Below are positions 1 to 6,843 of a DNA stretch of 8,110 nucleotides, piece by piece. Each line of letters starts with the position of its first letter. Position 1 is the stretch's first letter. Location: assembly GCA_029266795.1 (NCBI GenBank), contig JAQSWE010000107.1, positions 1 to 8,110 of the forward strand, given 5' to 3'. The notes beneath the pieces are model-generated. The model saw only the letters and a program-made list of their open reading frames with translations. It was not told the origin of the DNA and did no database searches. Both the position numbers and the translations under genes were made by a program. The DNA is from Alphaproteobacteria bacterium. Lineage in GTDB: Bacteria > Pseudomonadota > Alphaproteobacteria > Micavibrionales > UBA2020.

Positions 1-330
1 CGCAAAAGACTTCCCGCAACCACAGCCCGCTGCTTCGTTCGGGTTGCGGATCTTGAAGGCGGATTTGACGATGGATTGCATGTAATCGACTTCCGCGCCG
101 TTCAGGAACTGGATGGAGGTGGTGTCGGTCACGAGGCCGTCGAATTTCACGTCGTCGTCGTTGATCTTGTCATCAAGGCCGAGTTCGTACTGGAAGCCGG
201 AGCAGCCACCGCCCAGCACCGTGACGCGGAGCATCAGGTTCGGGTTGCCTTCCTTTTCGCGCAAAACGGCGAGGCGCTTGACGGCGCTTTCGGTGAGCGT
301 GAGGGTCGAGGTCAGGGGCGTATCGGGCAT
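1..330 (-). CDS. erpA: ErpA/IscA-family A-type iron-sulfur cluster carrier (3' end outside window)
   Basis: A-type carriers hold a 2Fe-2S or 4Fe-4S cluster between subunits and pass it to apo-enzymes in the cytoplasm. The 110 codons visible contain the three family cysteines: Cys43 in GGGCSGFQY and Cys103/Cys105 in the C-terminal AGCGCGKSF motif. The body (ELGLDDKI, then LVTDTTSIQFLNGAEVDY and FKIRNPN) fits the HesB-like fold throughout. No stop is reached before position 1; family members usually end within a few residues of the CGCG-SF motif, so only the extreme C-terminus should be missing. The ATG at 328-330 has a GGAG six bases upstream. The gene is divergent from the dGTPase gene, an arrangement common in Alphaproteobacteria. 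The choice of erpA over iscA/sufA rests on this context and the short single-domain form; the fine family name is less certain than the fold. Confidence 0.9.
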   Translation of the reverse strand, partial: MPDTPLTSTLTLTESAVKRLAVLREKEGNPNLMLRVTVLGGGCSGFQYELGLDDKINDDDVKFDGLVTDTTSIQFLNGAEVDYMQSIVKSAFKIRNPNEAAGCGCGKSFA

Positions 331-336
331 GGGAAA

Positions 337-340
337 CTCC
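337..340 (-). promoter_or_regulatory. Ribosome binding site of the ErpA gene
   Basis: Read on the minus strand, GGAG lies six bases before the ATG at 330-328. This supports that ATG as the start. No other in-frame start near it has a comparable site. Confidence 0.65.
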
Positions 341-402
341 GTTCCATCAGGTCGTCTCGATTAAACATAAGCAGGCGACATATTATCCTTTAATTCTACC
401 GC

Positions 403-432
403 ATAATATGGTTTAAAAGCCTTATAAATCAA
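403..432 (-). promoter_or_regulatory. Candidate sigma-70-type promoter for the ErpA gene
   Basis: On the minus strand, TTGATT (432-427) and TATTAT (408-403) are separated by 18 bp, a reasonable -35/-10 pair. It lies in the AT-rich part of an otherwise GC-rich sequence, about 73 bp upstream of the erpA start. This leaves room for a leader or a regulator site (for example an Rrf2- or Fur-type factor, since iron-sulfur genes are often controlled this way), but I cannot recognise a specific operator. The call rests on consensus match alone. Confidence 0.4.
423..428 (+). promoter_or_regulatory. Possible -10 element for the dgt-argS-SPOR-nagZ-scpAB-tatA operon
   Basis: TATAAA, one base off the -10 consensus, lies 47 bp upstream of the dgt ATG in the AT-rich divergent region. 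No good -35 hexamer sits 16-18 bp before it, so the assignment is weak. The large operon must have a promoter either in 331-474 or further upstream, and this is the best-looking -10 on the plus strand. Confidence 0.25.
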
Positions 433-464
433 TAGAATTCCGGCTTTTTGCGGCCGGGCTTCGC

Positions 465-470
465 GGGGGA
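465..470 (+). promoter_or_regulatory. Ribosome binding site that favours ATG 475 for dgt
   Basis: A GGGGGA purine run sits four bases before the ATG at 475. The frame is open further upstream to a TTG at 448, but that codon has no purine-rich site before it, and the residues it would add do not resemble the family N-terminus. Confidence 0.5.
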
Positions 471-474
471 TATC

Positions 475-1743
475 ATGGCACGCGCTGTTGCTAAGAAGTT
501 GAAATCCTTGGGTGAAACTGGCCCCAAAGACCCGCTCGCCAAATTTCTGGCGGCGGATGGGCTTTCCACATTCGCCTCTCGCCCTGCTGAAAGTCGCGGC
601 CGCCTGCATAAAGAAGGCCCCAGCAAGACGCGCGGCGATTTCGAGCGCGACCGCGACCGCATCATCCATTCCTCGGCTTTCCGCCGGCTGAAATTCAAGA
701 CTCAAGTGTTCGTCTATCACGAAGGCGACCATTACCGCACGCGCCTCAGCCATTCGATCGAGGTGGCGCAAGTGGCGCGCTCGCTCGCGCGGCTGCTGAA
801 GGTGGACGAGGATCTGGCGGAGACTTGCGCGCTGGCGCATGACCTCGGGCACACACCTTTCGCTCATGTCGGCGAAGATGCGTTGGCGGAATGCATGAAG
901 CCCTATGGCGGTTTCGACCACAACGACCAGACCCTGCGCGTGGTGACGAAGCTGGAAAAAAAATACCCGAATTTCGACGGCCTGAACCTGACATGGGAGT
1001 CGCTGGAGGGGTTGTGCAAGCATAACGGCCCGCTCTACAAAACAGGCCAGAAGAAGCCGAAGCTGGAAATCACGCTGGCCGAACTGAGCAAGCAGATGGA
1101 TTTGCTGCTCGGCACCTATGCCTCGGTCGAGGCGCAGGCGGCGGGGATTGCGGATGACATTGCCTATAACAGCCATGACCTCGACGACGGGTTGCAGGCG
1201 GGGATGTTTACGCTCGCCGATGTCGAGCAGGTGGAATGGGTCGGCGCGATCGTCCATGCCAAGAAAAAAGCCTATCCCGGCATCGCGCCCTATACGCTGG
1301 CGCAGGAAACCATCCGCGACGTGATGGGAACCTATATCATGGATGTGCTGGCGGAGAGCAAGAAACGCATCGCGGCGCTGAACCCGAAAACCGCCGACGA
1401 TGTGCGCGCGGCGAAGGATATGGTCGTCGGCATGTCGGATGCGATGCGCAAAAAAGACCGCGCATTGCGCGATTTCCTGTGGGCGAATTTCTACCGCCAT
1501 CATCAGGTAAGCCGCGTGCGCCGCAAGGTGTTTTCGGTCGTGCAGGATTTGTTCGAAGTGTTCATGGAACACAAACGCTGCCTGCCGCCGGAATACCTGA
1601 AGCAGGTGCAGAGCGTGCCGAAGGGCTGGGACGAAAAAACATGGCAGGCGCGCACGGTTGCCGATTACATCGCAAGCATGACAGATCGTCTTGCCGTGCT
1701 GGAGCACAAAGATTTGTTTGACGCGTATCAGGTGGTGAGATGA
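475..1743 (+). CDS. dgt: dGTP triphosphohydrolase-like HD-domain protein
   Basis: Family members hydrolyse dGTP (some also other dNTPs) to the deoxynucleoside and triphosphate, adjusting the dNTP pool; they are often allosterically activated by dNTPs. The product has 422 residues from ATG 475, normal for the shorter dGTPase-like subfamily. Visible landmarks are FERDRDRIIHSSAFRRLKFKTQVF (about 56-79), the HD-domain metal ligands His93 (RTRLSHSIEVAQ), His122-Asp123 in AHDLGHTPFAHVGE, and a later Asp near 227-228 in ADDIAYNSHDLDDG. The GGFDHNDQTLRVV block (145-157), typical of dGTPases, is also intact. The C-terminal half is helical and carries no obvious additional domain. It is first in the plus-strand operon; its stop overlaps the argS start as ATGA. 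All catalytic residues look present, so an active enzyme is expected. Substrate preference cannot be read from the sequence. Confidence 0.92.
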   Translation: MARAVAKKLKSLGETGPKDPLAKFLAADGLSTFASRPAESRGRLHKEGPSKTRGDFERDRDRIIHSSAFRRLKFKTQVFVYHEGDHYRTRLSHSIEVAQVARSLARLLKVDEDLAETCALAHDLGHTPFAHVGEDALAECMKPYGGFDHNDQTLRVVTKLEKKYPNFDGLNLTWESLEGLCKHNGPLYKTGQKKPKLEITLAELSKQMDLLLGTYASVEAQAAGIADDIAYNSHDLDDGLQAGMFTLADVEQVEWVGAIVHAKKKAYPGIAPYTLAQETIRDVMGTYIMDVLAESKKRIAALNPKTADDVRAAKDMVVGMSDAMRKKDRALRDFLWANFYRHHQVSRVRRKVFSVVQDLFEVFMEHKRCLPPEYLKQVQSVPKGWDEKTWQARTVADYIASMTDRLAVLEHKDLFDAYQVVR

Positions 1744-3506
1744 GCAACATATTCCATGCCTACAAGGATAAAGTAGGCGACATCCTGAGCAAGATGGCGG
1801 CGAATGGCGACATTCCGCAAGGGCTGGACATGTCCCGCGTGACGGTGGAGCCGCCGAAGGACGCCACCCATGGCGATATGGCGACGAATGCCGCGATGGT
1901 GCTGTCAAAAGCGGCGGGCAAGAACCCGCGCCAGCTGGGCGAAGCGCTGGCGGGTAAACTGAAAGAACTGCCGGAAATCCGAGAAGTGACCGTGGCGGGG
2001 CCGGGCTTCGTCAATTTCCGTCTCGCCGATGCGGAATGGGCCTCGACGCTGCGCACGATTTTATCGGACGGGATTTATTACGGCGACAGCAAGATGGGCA
2101 AGCGCGAGAAGGTTGTCATCGAATACGTCTCCGCCAATCCGACCGGCCCGATGCATGCGGGCCATGTCCGCGGCGCGGTGATCGGCGACACGCTGGCGAA
2201 CCTGCTGAAAAAAGCGGGCTATGACGTCACCAAGGAATATTACTTCAACGACGCGGGCAACCAGATCGATGTGCTGACGCAGACGGCCTACCTGCGTTAC
2301 CGCGAGGCGCTGGGCGAAGATATCGGCGCGATCCCCGAAGGACTCTATCCCGGCGAATACATGAAAGACGTGGCGCAGGCCATGGTCGCGCGCGACGGCA
2401 AGCAGTGGCTTGGCGTGGCGGAAACCGCTTGGGCGCCCGCGATGCGCGATTTCGCCGTCGAATACATCATGGGCATGATCCGCGACGACCTCGACCTCAT
2501 CGGCATCCACCACGACGTCTTCTCGAACGAGCGCGTGATGATCGAGGACGGCACGCTGGAAAAATCATTCAAGACGCTGCACGACAAGGGCCTGATCTAT
2601 CAAGGCACGCTGCCGCCGCCGAAGGGCAAGGAGATGGAGGGCTGGGAACCTGTGGAACTCACGCTGTTCCGCTCCAGCAATTTCGGCGACTCTTCCGACC
2701 GCCCGTTGAAAAAGCGCGACGGGTCGTGGGCGTACATCATGCCCGATATCGCGTACCACTATAACAAACTGCAGCGCGGCTTTAAGTGGATGATCAACGT
2801 GCTGGGCAAGGATCACCAAGGCTACGAAGAAAAAATCCGCCCCGCCGTTGCTGCGCTGGCCGAAGGCGCGAAAGACATCCGCCTCAACGTCGTCTATTGC
2901 GGCATGGTGAAGTTGTTCAAGAACGGCGAGCCCGTGAAACTGTCGAAACGCTCCGGTAACATCATCACGCTGCGCGAGCTGGTGGAGGAGGTGGGGGCAG
3001 GCTCCGTGCGCTTCTTCATGATGACGCGCACGCCCGATAGCGAACTTGATTTCGATTTCACCAAGGTCGTGGAACAGTCGAAAGACAACCCCGTATTCTA
3101 CGTCCAATACGCCCATGCGCGCTGCGCGTCGGTGCTGCGGAATGCCAAGGAAATGTTCCCGGATGCCGATTTGTCGCCAGCGGCGCTCGGTAAGGCAAAC
3201 CTTGCGCGTATTTCTTCGGCGGATGAATTGCAGCTGGTGCGCTTCATGGCGGGTTGGCCCCGCGCGGTGGAAGCGGCGGCGGAAGCGCACGAGCCGCACC
3301 GCGTCGCGTTTTACCTGCACGATCTCGCCTCCGAATTCCACGGCTTCTGGAACAAGGGGCGCGATGACGGCACGTTAAGATTTTTGCACGAGAATGACAG
3401 GGAACTCAGCATGGCGCGGCTTGCGCTGGTGTCGGCGGTGAAAACCGTCATCGCCTCCGGCCTTGCGGTCATGGGCGTTCCCCCGGTAGAGGAGATGCAC
3501 GGATGA
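1740..3506 (+). CDS. argS: Arginyl-tRNA synthetase
   Basis: This enzyme charges tRNA-Arg with arginine using ATP in the cytoplasm and is a class I synthetase. Its 588 residues match the usual length. The N-terminal Arg-tRNA synthetase additional domain (about 5-100) contains GDMATNAAMVLSKAAGKNPR and VAGPGFVNF. The nucleotide-binding core begins at EYVSANPTGPMHAGHVRGA, with HAGH at 139-142 as the HIGH motif. The KMSKS-equivalent loop is KLSKRSG at 400-406, a form seen in many bacterial ArgRS. The C-terminal DALR anticodon-binding domain starts around NPVFYVQYAHARCASVLR and ends in the family-like LAVMGVPPVEEM. It overlaps dgt and the following SPOR gene by 4 bp on each side (ATGA), which implies translational coupling. 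No truncation or frameshift is visible. Confidence 0.97.
   Translation: MSNIFHAYKDKVGDILSKMAANGDIPQGLDMSRVTVEPPKDATHGDMATNAAMVLSKAAGKNPRQLGEALAGKLKELPEIREVTVAGPGFVNFRLADAEWASTLRTILSDGIYYGDSKMGKREKVVIEYVSANPTGPMHAGHVRGAVIGDTLANLLKKAGYDVTKEYYFNDAGNQIDVLTQTAYLRYREALGEDIGAIPEGLYPGEYMKDVAQAMVARDGKQWLGVAETAWAPAMRDFAVEYIMGMIRDDLDLIGIHHDVFSNERVMIEDGTLEKSFKTLHDKGLIYQGTLPPPKGKEMEGWEPVELTLFRSSNFGDSSDRPLKKRDGSWAYIMPDIAYHYNKLQRGFKWMINVLGKDHQGYEEKIRPAVAALAEGAKDIRLNVVYCGMVKLFKNGEPVKLSKRSGNIITLRELVEEVGAGSVRFFMMTRTPDSELDFDFTKVVEQSKDNPVFYVQYAHARCASVLRNAKEMFPDADLSPAALGKANLARISSADELQLVRFMAGWPRAVEAAAEAHEPHRVAFYLHDLASEFHGFWNKGRDDGTLRFLHENDRELSMARLALVSAVKTVIASGLAVMGVPPVEEMHG
3489..3494 (+). promoter_or_regulatory. 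Ribosome binding site of the SPOR-domain gene
   Basis: GAGGAG lies inside the last codons of argS, eight bases before the ATG at 3503. It supports that start over the in-frame ATG at 3512. Confidence 0.6.
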
Positions 3507-4372
3507 CTGAGATGACACCGAAAGACGACGACAGCCTCGGCTCGTTCTATATGGGCCGTATGCGTACGCCGCCGGAGCCGCGCCGCCTGCTGCCGAAAGG
3601 CGTGCTGACGGGTGCTGCGCTTTTCGCCTTCACCGCGATCATCTGGTACGCCTATCCGCGCGGTCAGGAAAAATTCTCCGGCCTCGATATCCCCACGATT
3701 TCGGCGGACAAGTCGGTCTATAAATTCAAACCCGAAAATCCGGGCGGCATGGAAGTGCCGCATCAGGACAGCACGGTGTTCGATCCAATCGACAACCGCT
3801 CGGCTGACTCCGCGCGCGTAGAGCGCCTCGGTGCGCCGCCGGAGGAGCCTGTGGATAAAGACGCCGCCATCAGCACCGCGCCCATCGACAAGAAAATGGA
3901 AAAGCTGAACCTTGAATCGCAGCTGACGACGCCGGTATCGGAAGACACCGAAAAAGTCATCGCGCCTGTTGTAGAGGAAGAAGCCCCCGCGATGCCCGCC
4001 GAAAAGCCGGCAGCCGCGAAAGAAACCAAAGCGGTTGAAAAACCGAAAGCGGTGAAGGCCGAGGCAAAACCGGCTGCGAAGCCCGCCGCCAAGCCCGCAG
4101 AGAAACCTGCGGCTGCCACTGCTGCGTCTGGCGGCAATTTTATCCAGTTGGGATCGTATAAAGACATCGCGGCGGCGAAGGCCGACTGGGCAGTGCTGCA
4201 ACGCAAATTCCCGCAGACGCTCGGCAAGATGAAAATGCGCACCCAGCGCGTCGAGATCGCGGGCAAGGGCACGTTCAACCGTTTGCAGGCTGGCGCACCA
4301 AGCCCCGCGCGCGCGGTGGAAGTGTGCAAGCTGCTGAAGGGCAGCGGCACCAGCTGCATCGTGGTGCATTAG
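3503..4372 (+). CDS. Membrane-anchored SPOR-domain protein
   Basis: SPOR domains bind glycan strands stripped of stem peptides, which concentrate at the division septum. The protein has 289 residues. It opens with a short cytoplasmic stretch (1-32), followed by one membrane segment (about 33-51, VLTGAALFAFTAIIWYAY) flanked by Arg/Lys on the inner side. A charged, low-complexity periplasmic linker (about 60-209) ends in an Ala-Lys-Pro repeat. The SPOR domain is at about 211-289, starting GGNFIQLGSYKDIAAAKADW and including QRVEIAGKGTFNRLQAG. The C-terminal VCKLLKGSGTSCIVVH has two cysteines (275, 285), as often seen in alphaproteobacterial SPOR proteins. Topology resembles FtsN: short inside, single span, linker, terminal SPOR. 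Position between argS and nagZ is typical for this family in Alphaproteobacteria. No catalytic domain is seen; a septal or peptidoglycan role is inferred. Confidence 0.88.
   Translation: MTEMTPKDDDSLGSFYMGRMRTPPEPRRLLPKGVLTGAALFAFTAIIWYAYPRGQEKFSGLDIPTISADKSVYKFKPENPGGMEVPHQDSTVFDPIDNRSADSARVERLGAPPEEPVDKDAAISTAPIDKKMEKLNLESQLTTPVSEDTEKVIAPVVEEEAPAMPAEKPAAAKETKAVEKPKAVKAEAKPAAKPAAKPAEKPAAATAASGGNFIQLGSYKDIAAAKADWAVLQRKFPQTLGKMKMRTQRVEIAGKGTFNRLQAGAPSPARAVEVCKLLKGSGTSCIVVH
4064..4114 (+). repeat. Ala-Lys-Pro repeat in the SPOR protein linker
   Basis: Residues 188-204 read as four tandem four-residue units of the type AKPA (the last EKPA), inside a longer Ala/Lys/Glu/Pro-rich linker from about 158 to 209. 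Such TonB-like linkers are extended and span the periplasm, placing the SPOR domain away from the membrane. Copy number of such units commonly varies between relatives. Confidence 0.75.
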
Positions 4373-4671
4373 TGACGGATCGCTGGCAGCAGATGCAGGA
4401 CGATATCGGCGTCTTCACCGACAAGACCTTCGGTGCCAGCACGCCGCAGTCGAAGGCGCATCACCTCGCCGAAGAAGCGATGGAGGCCGCCGCCGATCCG
4501 TCCGATATCCTTGAATGGGCGGATTGCACCATCCTGCTGCTCGACGCCGTGCGCAAGGCAGGCTTTACGACCGAAGACCTTTACGCCGCCGTGCAGCGCA
4601 AAATGGAAATCAACAAGTCCCGCACATGGGGCGAGAAAGACAAAAACGGCGTTGTCCGTCACGTGAAATAA
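4372..4671 (+). CDS. MazG-like dATP/dGTP pyrophosphohydrolase family protein (DUF550-like)
   Basis: This 99-residue all-alpha protein resembles the small single-domain MazG-like family annotated as dATP/dGTP diphosphohydrolase. Members remove pyrophosphate from dNTPs, leaving dNMP. The metal-binding pattern is visible: Glu34-Glu35-x-x-Glu38 in HLAEEAMEAA, then Glu48-x-x-Asp51 in LEWADCTILLLDAVRKAG. The tail KMEINKSRTWG...GVVRHVK also fits the family. The start is taken as GTG 4372, whose first base is the last base of the SPOR stop (TAGTG), suggesting coupled translation. The frame is open upstream into the SPOR gene (ATG at 4324), but that extension is SPOR coding read out of frame. An in-frame ATG at 4393 would remove residues likely to form the first helix. 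Tandem stops TAA TAG close the gene. Substrate is inferred from family and could be another nucleotide. It shares an operon with a dGTPase. Confidence 0.78.
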   Translation: MTDRWQQMQDDIGVFTDKTFGASTPQSKAHHLAEEAMEAAADPSDILEWADCTILLLDAVRKAGFTTEDLYAAVQRKMEINKSRTWGEKDKNGVVRHVK

Positions 4672-4672
4672 T

Positions 4673-4677
4673 AGGGA
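4673..4677 (+). promoter_or_regulatory. Ribosome binding site that sets the NagZ start
   Basis: AGGGA lies eight bases before ATG 4686, overlapping the second of the two tandem stop codons of the preceding gene. The frame is open far upstream, but that stretch is the MazG-like gene in another frame, so this site and the family-like MQLTDLKA N-terminus fix the start. Confidence 0.55.
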
Positions 4678-4685
4678 AACCGAAC

Positions 4686-5744
4686 ATGCAGCTGACCGAC
4701 CTGAAAGCCATCATCATCGACGCGACCGGCACGGAACTGACGAAGGAGGAACAAGACCTCCTGAAATCCGAACGCCCCGCCGGTTTCATTTTGTTCAAGC
4801 GCAACTGCGTGTCAAAGCAACAGGTCAAAGACCTCGTCGCCTCGGTCCGTGAATGCGTGGGCTGGGACGGGCTGCCGGTTTTGATCGACCAGGAAGGCGG
4901 CACGGTCTCGCGTCTCAAGCAGCCGGAATGGAAAGAATATCCGGCCGCGAAAATCTTCGGCGAGCTGGCGACAGCGTCGGAGCAGGAGGGCAGGGATGCC
5001 GCGCGCATCAATTCATATCTGATGGCGCTCGATCTCGCCGACCTTGGCATCAGCGTGAATTGCGCGCCGGTCGTCGATGTGCCGGCGCCGGATTGCCACG
5101 AATTCCTCTCCGCCAGCCGCACCTATAGCGATGCGCCGGAAATGGTGGGATTGCTCGGCGAAGCGGTCTGCCGCGGCCTTTTGGAAGGCGGGATTACGCC
5201 TGTTATCAAGCACATCCCCGGACATGGTCGTGCAAAGGTTGATAGTCATCTGGCACTGCCTTCGACCGATGCGCCCTTATCCGAACTGTCAAAAACGGAC
5301 TTTAAGCCCTTCAAATATCTCAGCCAGACAGATATGAAAACGGCTGTTTGGGCGATGGCCGCGCATGTGGTATTCTCCTCCGTAGATCCTGATTCTGCCG
5401 CTACGCTTTCCACCCGGGTTGTCGAAGACGTGATCCGTGACGAAATCGGTTTTAACGGTGTCCTGCTGGCCGACGATATTTCGATGAAGGCCTTGGGAGG
5501 AACGCTGGAAAGCCGGGTCAAGGGAAGCATGGCGTCGGGCATGGACCTGACGATGCTGTGCAACGCCACGTTCGACGACCGCAAAACGGCGCTGAACTTC
5601 ACCCCGAAACTGACCGCGCGGGCGGCCAAACGGGTGGCGGATGCGGAAGCGCAGCGCACGAAATGGCTGAAAAAGGGTAACGACAACAGGCAAGAACTCC
5701 AGGCAAAACTGGAGCAACTGATCGAAAAGCGAAGGATCGGATGA
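4686..5744 (+). CDS. nagZ: Beta-N-acetylhexosaminidase NagZ (glycoside hydrolase family 3)
   Basis: NagZ removes N-acetylglucosamine from GlcNAc-1,6-anhydro-MurNAc (peptides) in the cytoplasm during peptidoglycan recycling; in some species its products induce AmpC beta-lactamase. The 352 residues cover the single TIM-barrel form. Visible signatures are GFILFKRN (33-40), LIDQEGGTVSRLK (67-78), the substrate loop KHIPGHGRAKVDSH (175-188) with the Asp186-x-His188 acid/base dyad characteristic of NagZ, and LLADDISMKALGG (260-272) carrying the nucleophile aspartate (one of Asp263/Asp264). There is no signal peptide, consistent with a cytoplasmic enzyme. The last 30 residues are a charged helix (KKGNDNRQELQAKLEQLIEKRR). 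Its stop overlaps the scpA start as ATGA. Placement next to a SPOR protein groups two peptidoglycan-related functions. Confidence 0.95.
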   Translation: MQLTDLKAIIIDATGTELTKEEQDLLKSERPAGFILFKRNCVSKQQVKDLVASVRECVGWDGLPVLIDQEGGTVSRLKQPEWKEYPAAKIFGELATASEQEGRDAARINSYLMALDLADLGISVNCAPVVDVPAPDCHEFLSASRTYSDAPEMVGLLGEAVCRGLLEGGITPVIKHIPGHGRAKVDSHLALPSTDAPLSELSKTDFKPFKYLSQTDMKTAVWAMAAHVVFSSVDPDSAATLSTRVVEDVIRDEIGFNGVLLADDISMKALGGTLESRVKGSMASGMDLTMLCNATFDDRKTALNFTPKLTARAAKRVADAEAQRTKWLKKGNDNRQELQAKLEQLIEKRRIG

Positions 5745-6841
5745 GCGAAGCGGAAAGCCCCAAATTCGAGGAAGACCTCCTCAAGGACCGGCTCGAGAGC
5801 GAGCAGCTGCTGCTGTATCTCGGCGGCTTTGACGGCCCCATCGACATGCTGCTGACTCTGGCGCGCGACCAGAAGGTCGACCTTGCCAAGATCTCGATCC
5901 TGGCGCTCGCCAACCAATACCTTGAATTCGTGCAGAAGGCGCAGTCGCTGCGCCTTGAACTGGCGGCCGATTACCTTGTGATGGCGGCGTGGCTCGCCTA
6001 CCTGAAATCCCGCCTGCTGATCCCGGTCGAGGAACAGAAACAGGCTGAGCCCACCGCGCAGGAAATCGCCGACGCCCTGCAATTCCAGCTGCGCCGCCTT
6101 GAAGCGATGCGCGAAACCGCCGCCAAGCTGTTCCGCCTGCCGCGCCTCGGCTACAACATTTTCGCGCGCGGCGAGCCCGACGGGCTGCCCACTCAATATA
6201 TATCCAAATACGACATGACCTATTACGACCTGCTCAAGGCGTATGGGGATGTGAAGCAGCGCCAGCAGAATTCGGTCTACAAGCTGAACCCCGTGAAGCT
6301 GTTCACGCTGGAGGAAGCGATCTCCCGCATGGAAAACATGATGGGCAAGATTCCGCAGGAATGGGTATCGCTGTTCATGTTCCTGCCGGGCGGGTTGAAG
6401 GACCGGATCGTCAAGCGTTCCGCCATCGCCTCCACCTTCGGCGGTGCGCTCGAGATGTGCAAGCGCGGCATGATCCAGATCCAGCAGGAAAAGAATTACG
6501 CGCCGATCTATATCCGCAAGCCCGGCGCCAAGACCGCCGTGAATGAAAATGTAGAAGCGCCCGCCGAAACCTCCATCGACCCCGCTGACCTGATCGACGA
6601 GGACGATGAAGAAGTTGCGGAAACGCAAGCCGTTGAAACGGCGGAAGTGACGGAAGAAATTGAATCTGTCGAAACCGCCGAAACGGCCGAAGAATTTGAA
6701 ACGACCGCCGAAGCGGATGACGCATCTTCCGAAGAAGTAACTTCTGAAGAAAACGCTCAAGAAGCGGTTGCAGAAGACGAACAAGAATTCGATAGCGAAG
6801 AAATTTCGGCAGACGACGCCGAAGTGAAAGAAGGGGCCTGA
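5741..6841 (+). CDS. scpA: Segregation and condensation protein A (kleisin ScpA) with long acidic C-terminal extension
   Basis: ScpA is the kleisin that bridges the two SMC heads and binds ScpB, forming the bacterial condensin. The N-terminal SMC-neck-binding region is recognisable as LLYLGGFDGPIDMLLTLARDQKVDLAKISI (24-53) followed by LAADYLVMAAWLAYLKSRLLIP (74-95). The middle linker and the C-terminal winged helix (about 185-258, ending QQEKNYAPIYIRK) are intact, with the FLPGGLKDRIVKRSAIASTFGGALEMCKRG core. The residues from about 262 to 366 are an extra, probably disordered extension rich in Glu, Asp, Ala and Thr, absent from typical ScpA proteins of about 240-280 residues. Glutamate there is coded almost only by GAA. 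The start ATG 5741 overlaps the nagZ stop (ATGA), with AAGGA four bases before it. scpB follows after 2 bp. Confidence 0.93.
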   Translation: MSEAESPKFEEDLLKDRLESEQLLLYLGGFDGPIDMLLTLARDQKVDLAKISILALANQYLEFVQKAQSLRLELAADYLVMAAWLAYLKSRLLIPVEEQKQAEPTAQEIADALQFQLRRLEAMRETAAKLFRLPRLGYNIFARGEPDGLPTQYISKYDMTYYDLLKAYGDVKQRQQNSVYKLNPVKLFTLEEAISRMENMMGKIPQEWVSLFMFLPGGLKDRIVKRSAIASTFGGALEMCKRGMIQIQQEKNYAPIYIRKPGAKTAVNENVEAPAETSIDPADLIDEDDEEVAETQAVETAEVTEEIESVETAETAEEFETTAEADDASSEEVTSEENAQEAVAEDEQEFDSEEISADDAEVKEGA

Positions 6842-6843
6842 TC

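Noticed and set aside
76..393. Plus-strand open frames opposite the ErpA gene
   Set aside because: The minus strand encodes a clear A-type carrier with all three conserved cysteines; the plus-strand frames show no family features.
440..457. CCGGC / GCCGG inverted repeat with an 8-base T-rich loop as a terminator or riboswitch
   Set aside because: The stem is only 5 bp, no U-run follows, and it lies just before the dgt ribosome binding site; in GC-rich DNA such short repeats are common.
448..474. TTG at 448 as the dgt start
   Set aside because: It adds nine residues unlike the family N-terminus and lacks an SD, whereas ATG 475 has a purine-rich site just upstream.
361..1908. A 515-codon open frame on the minus strand covering the dgt gene
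   Set aside because: It is antisense to dgt, which has clear catalytic motifs; its translation is His/Arg/Gln-rich with no recognisable domain, as expected for the complement of GC-biased coding sequence.
475..4671. A 2-aminoadenine (Z-genome) nucleotide pathway, given an HD-domain phosphohydrolase plus a MazZ-like protein
   Set aside because: No PurZ or dedicated polymerase is present, the HD protein has normal dGTPase motifs, and the surroundings are chromosomal housekeeping genes.
5246..6784. A 512-codon minus-strand open frame opposite nagZ and scpA
   Set aside because: It spans two recognised genes on the other strand and its N-terminal Phe/Arg-rich sequence is the complement of the GAA-rich acidic tail of scpA.
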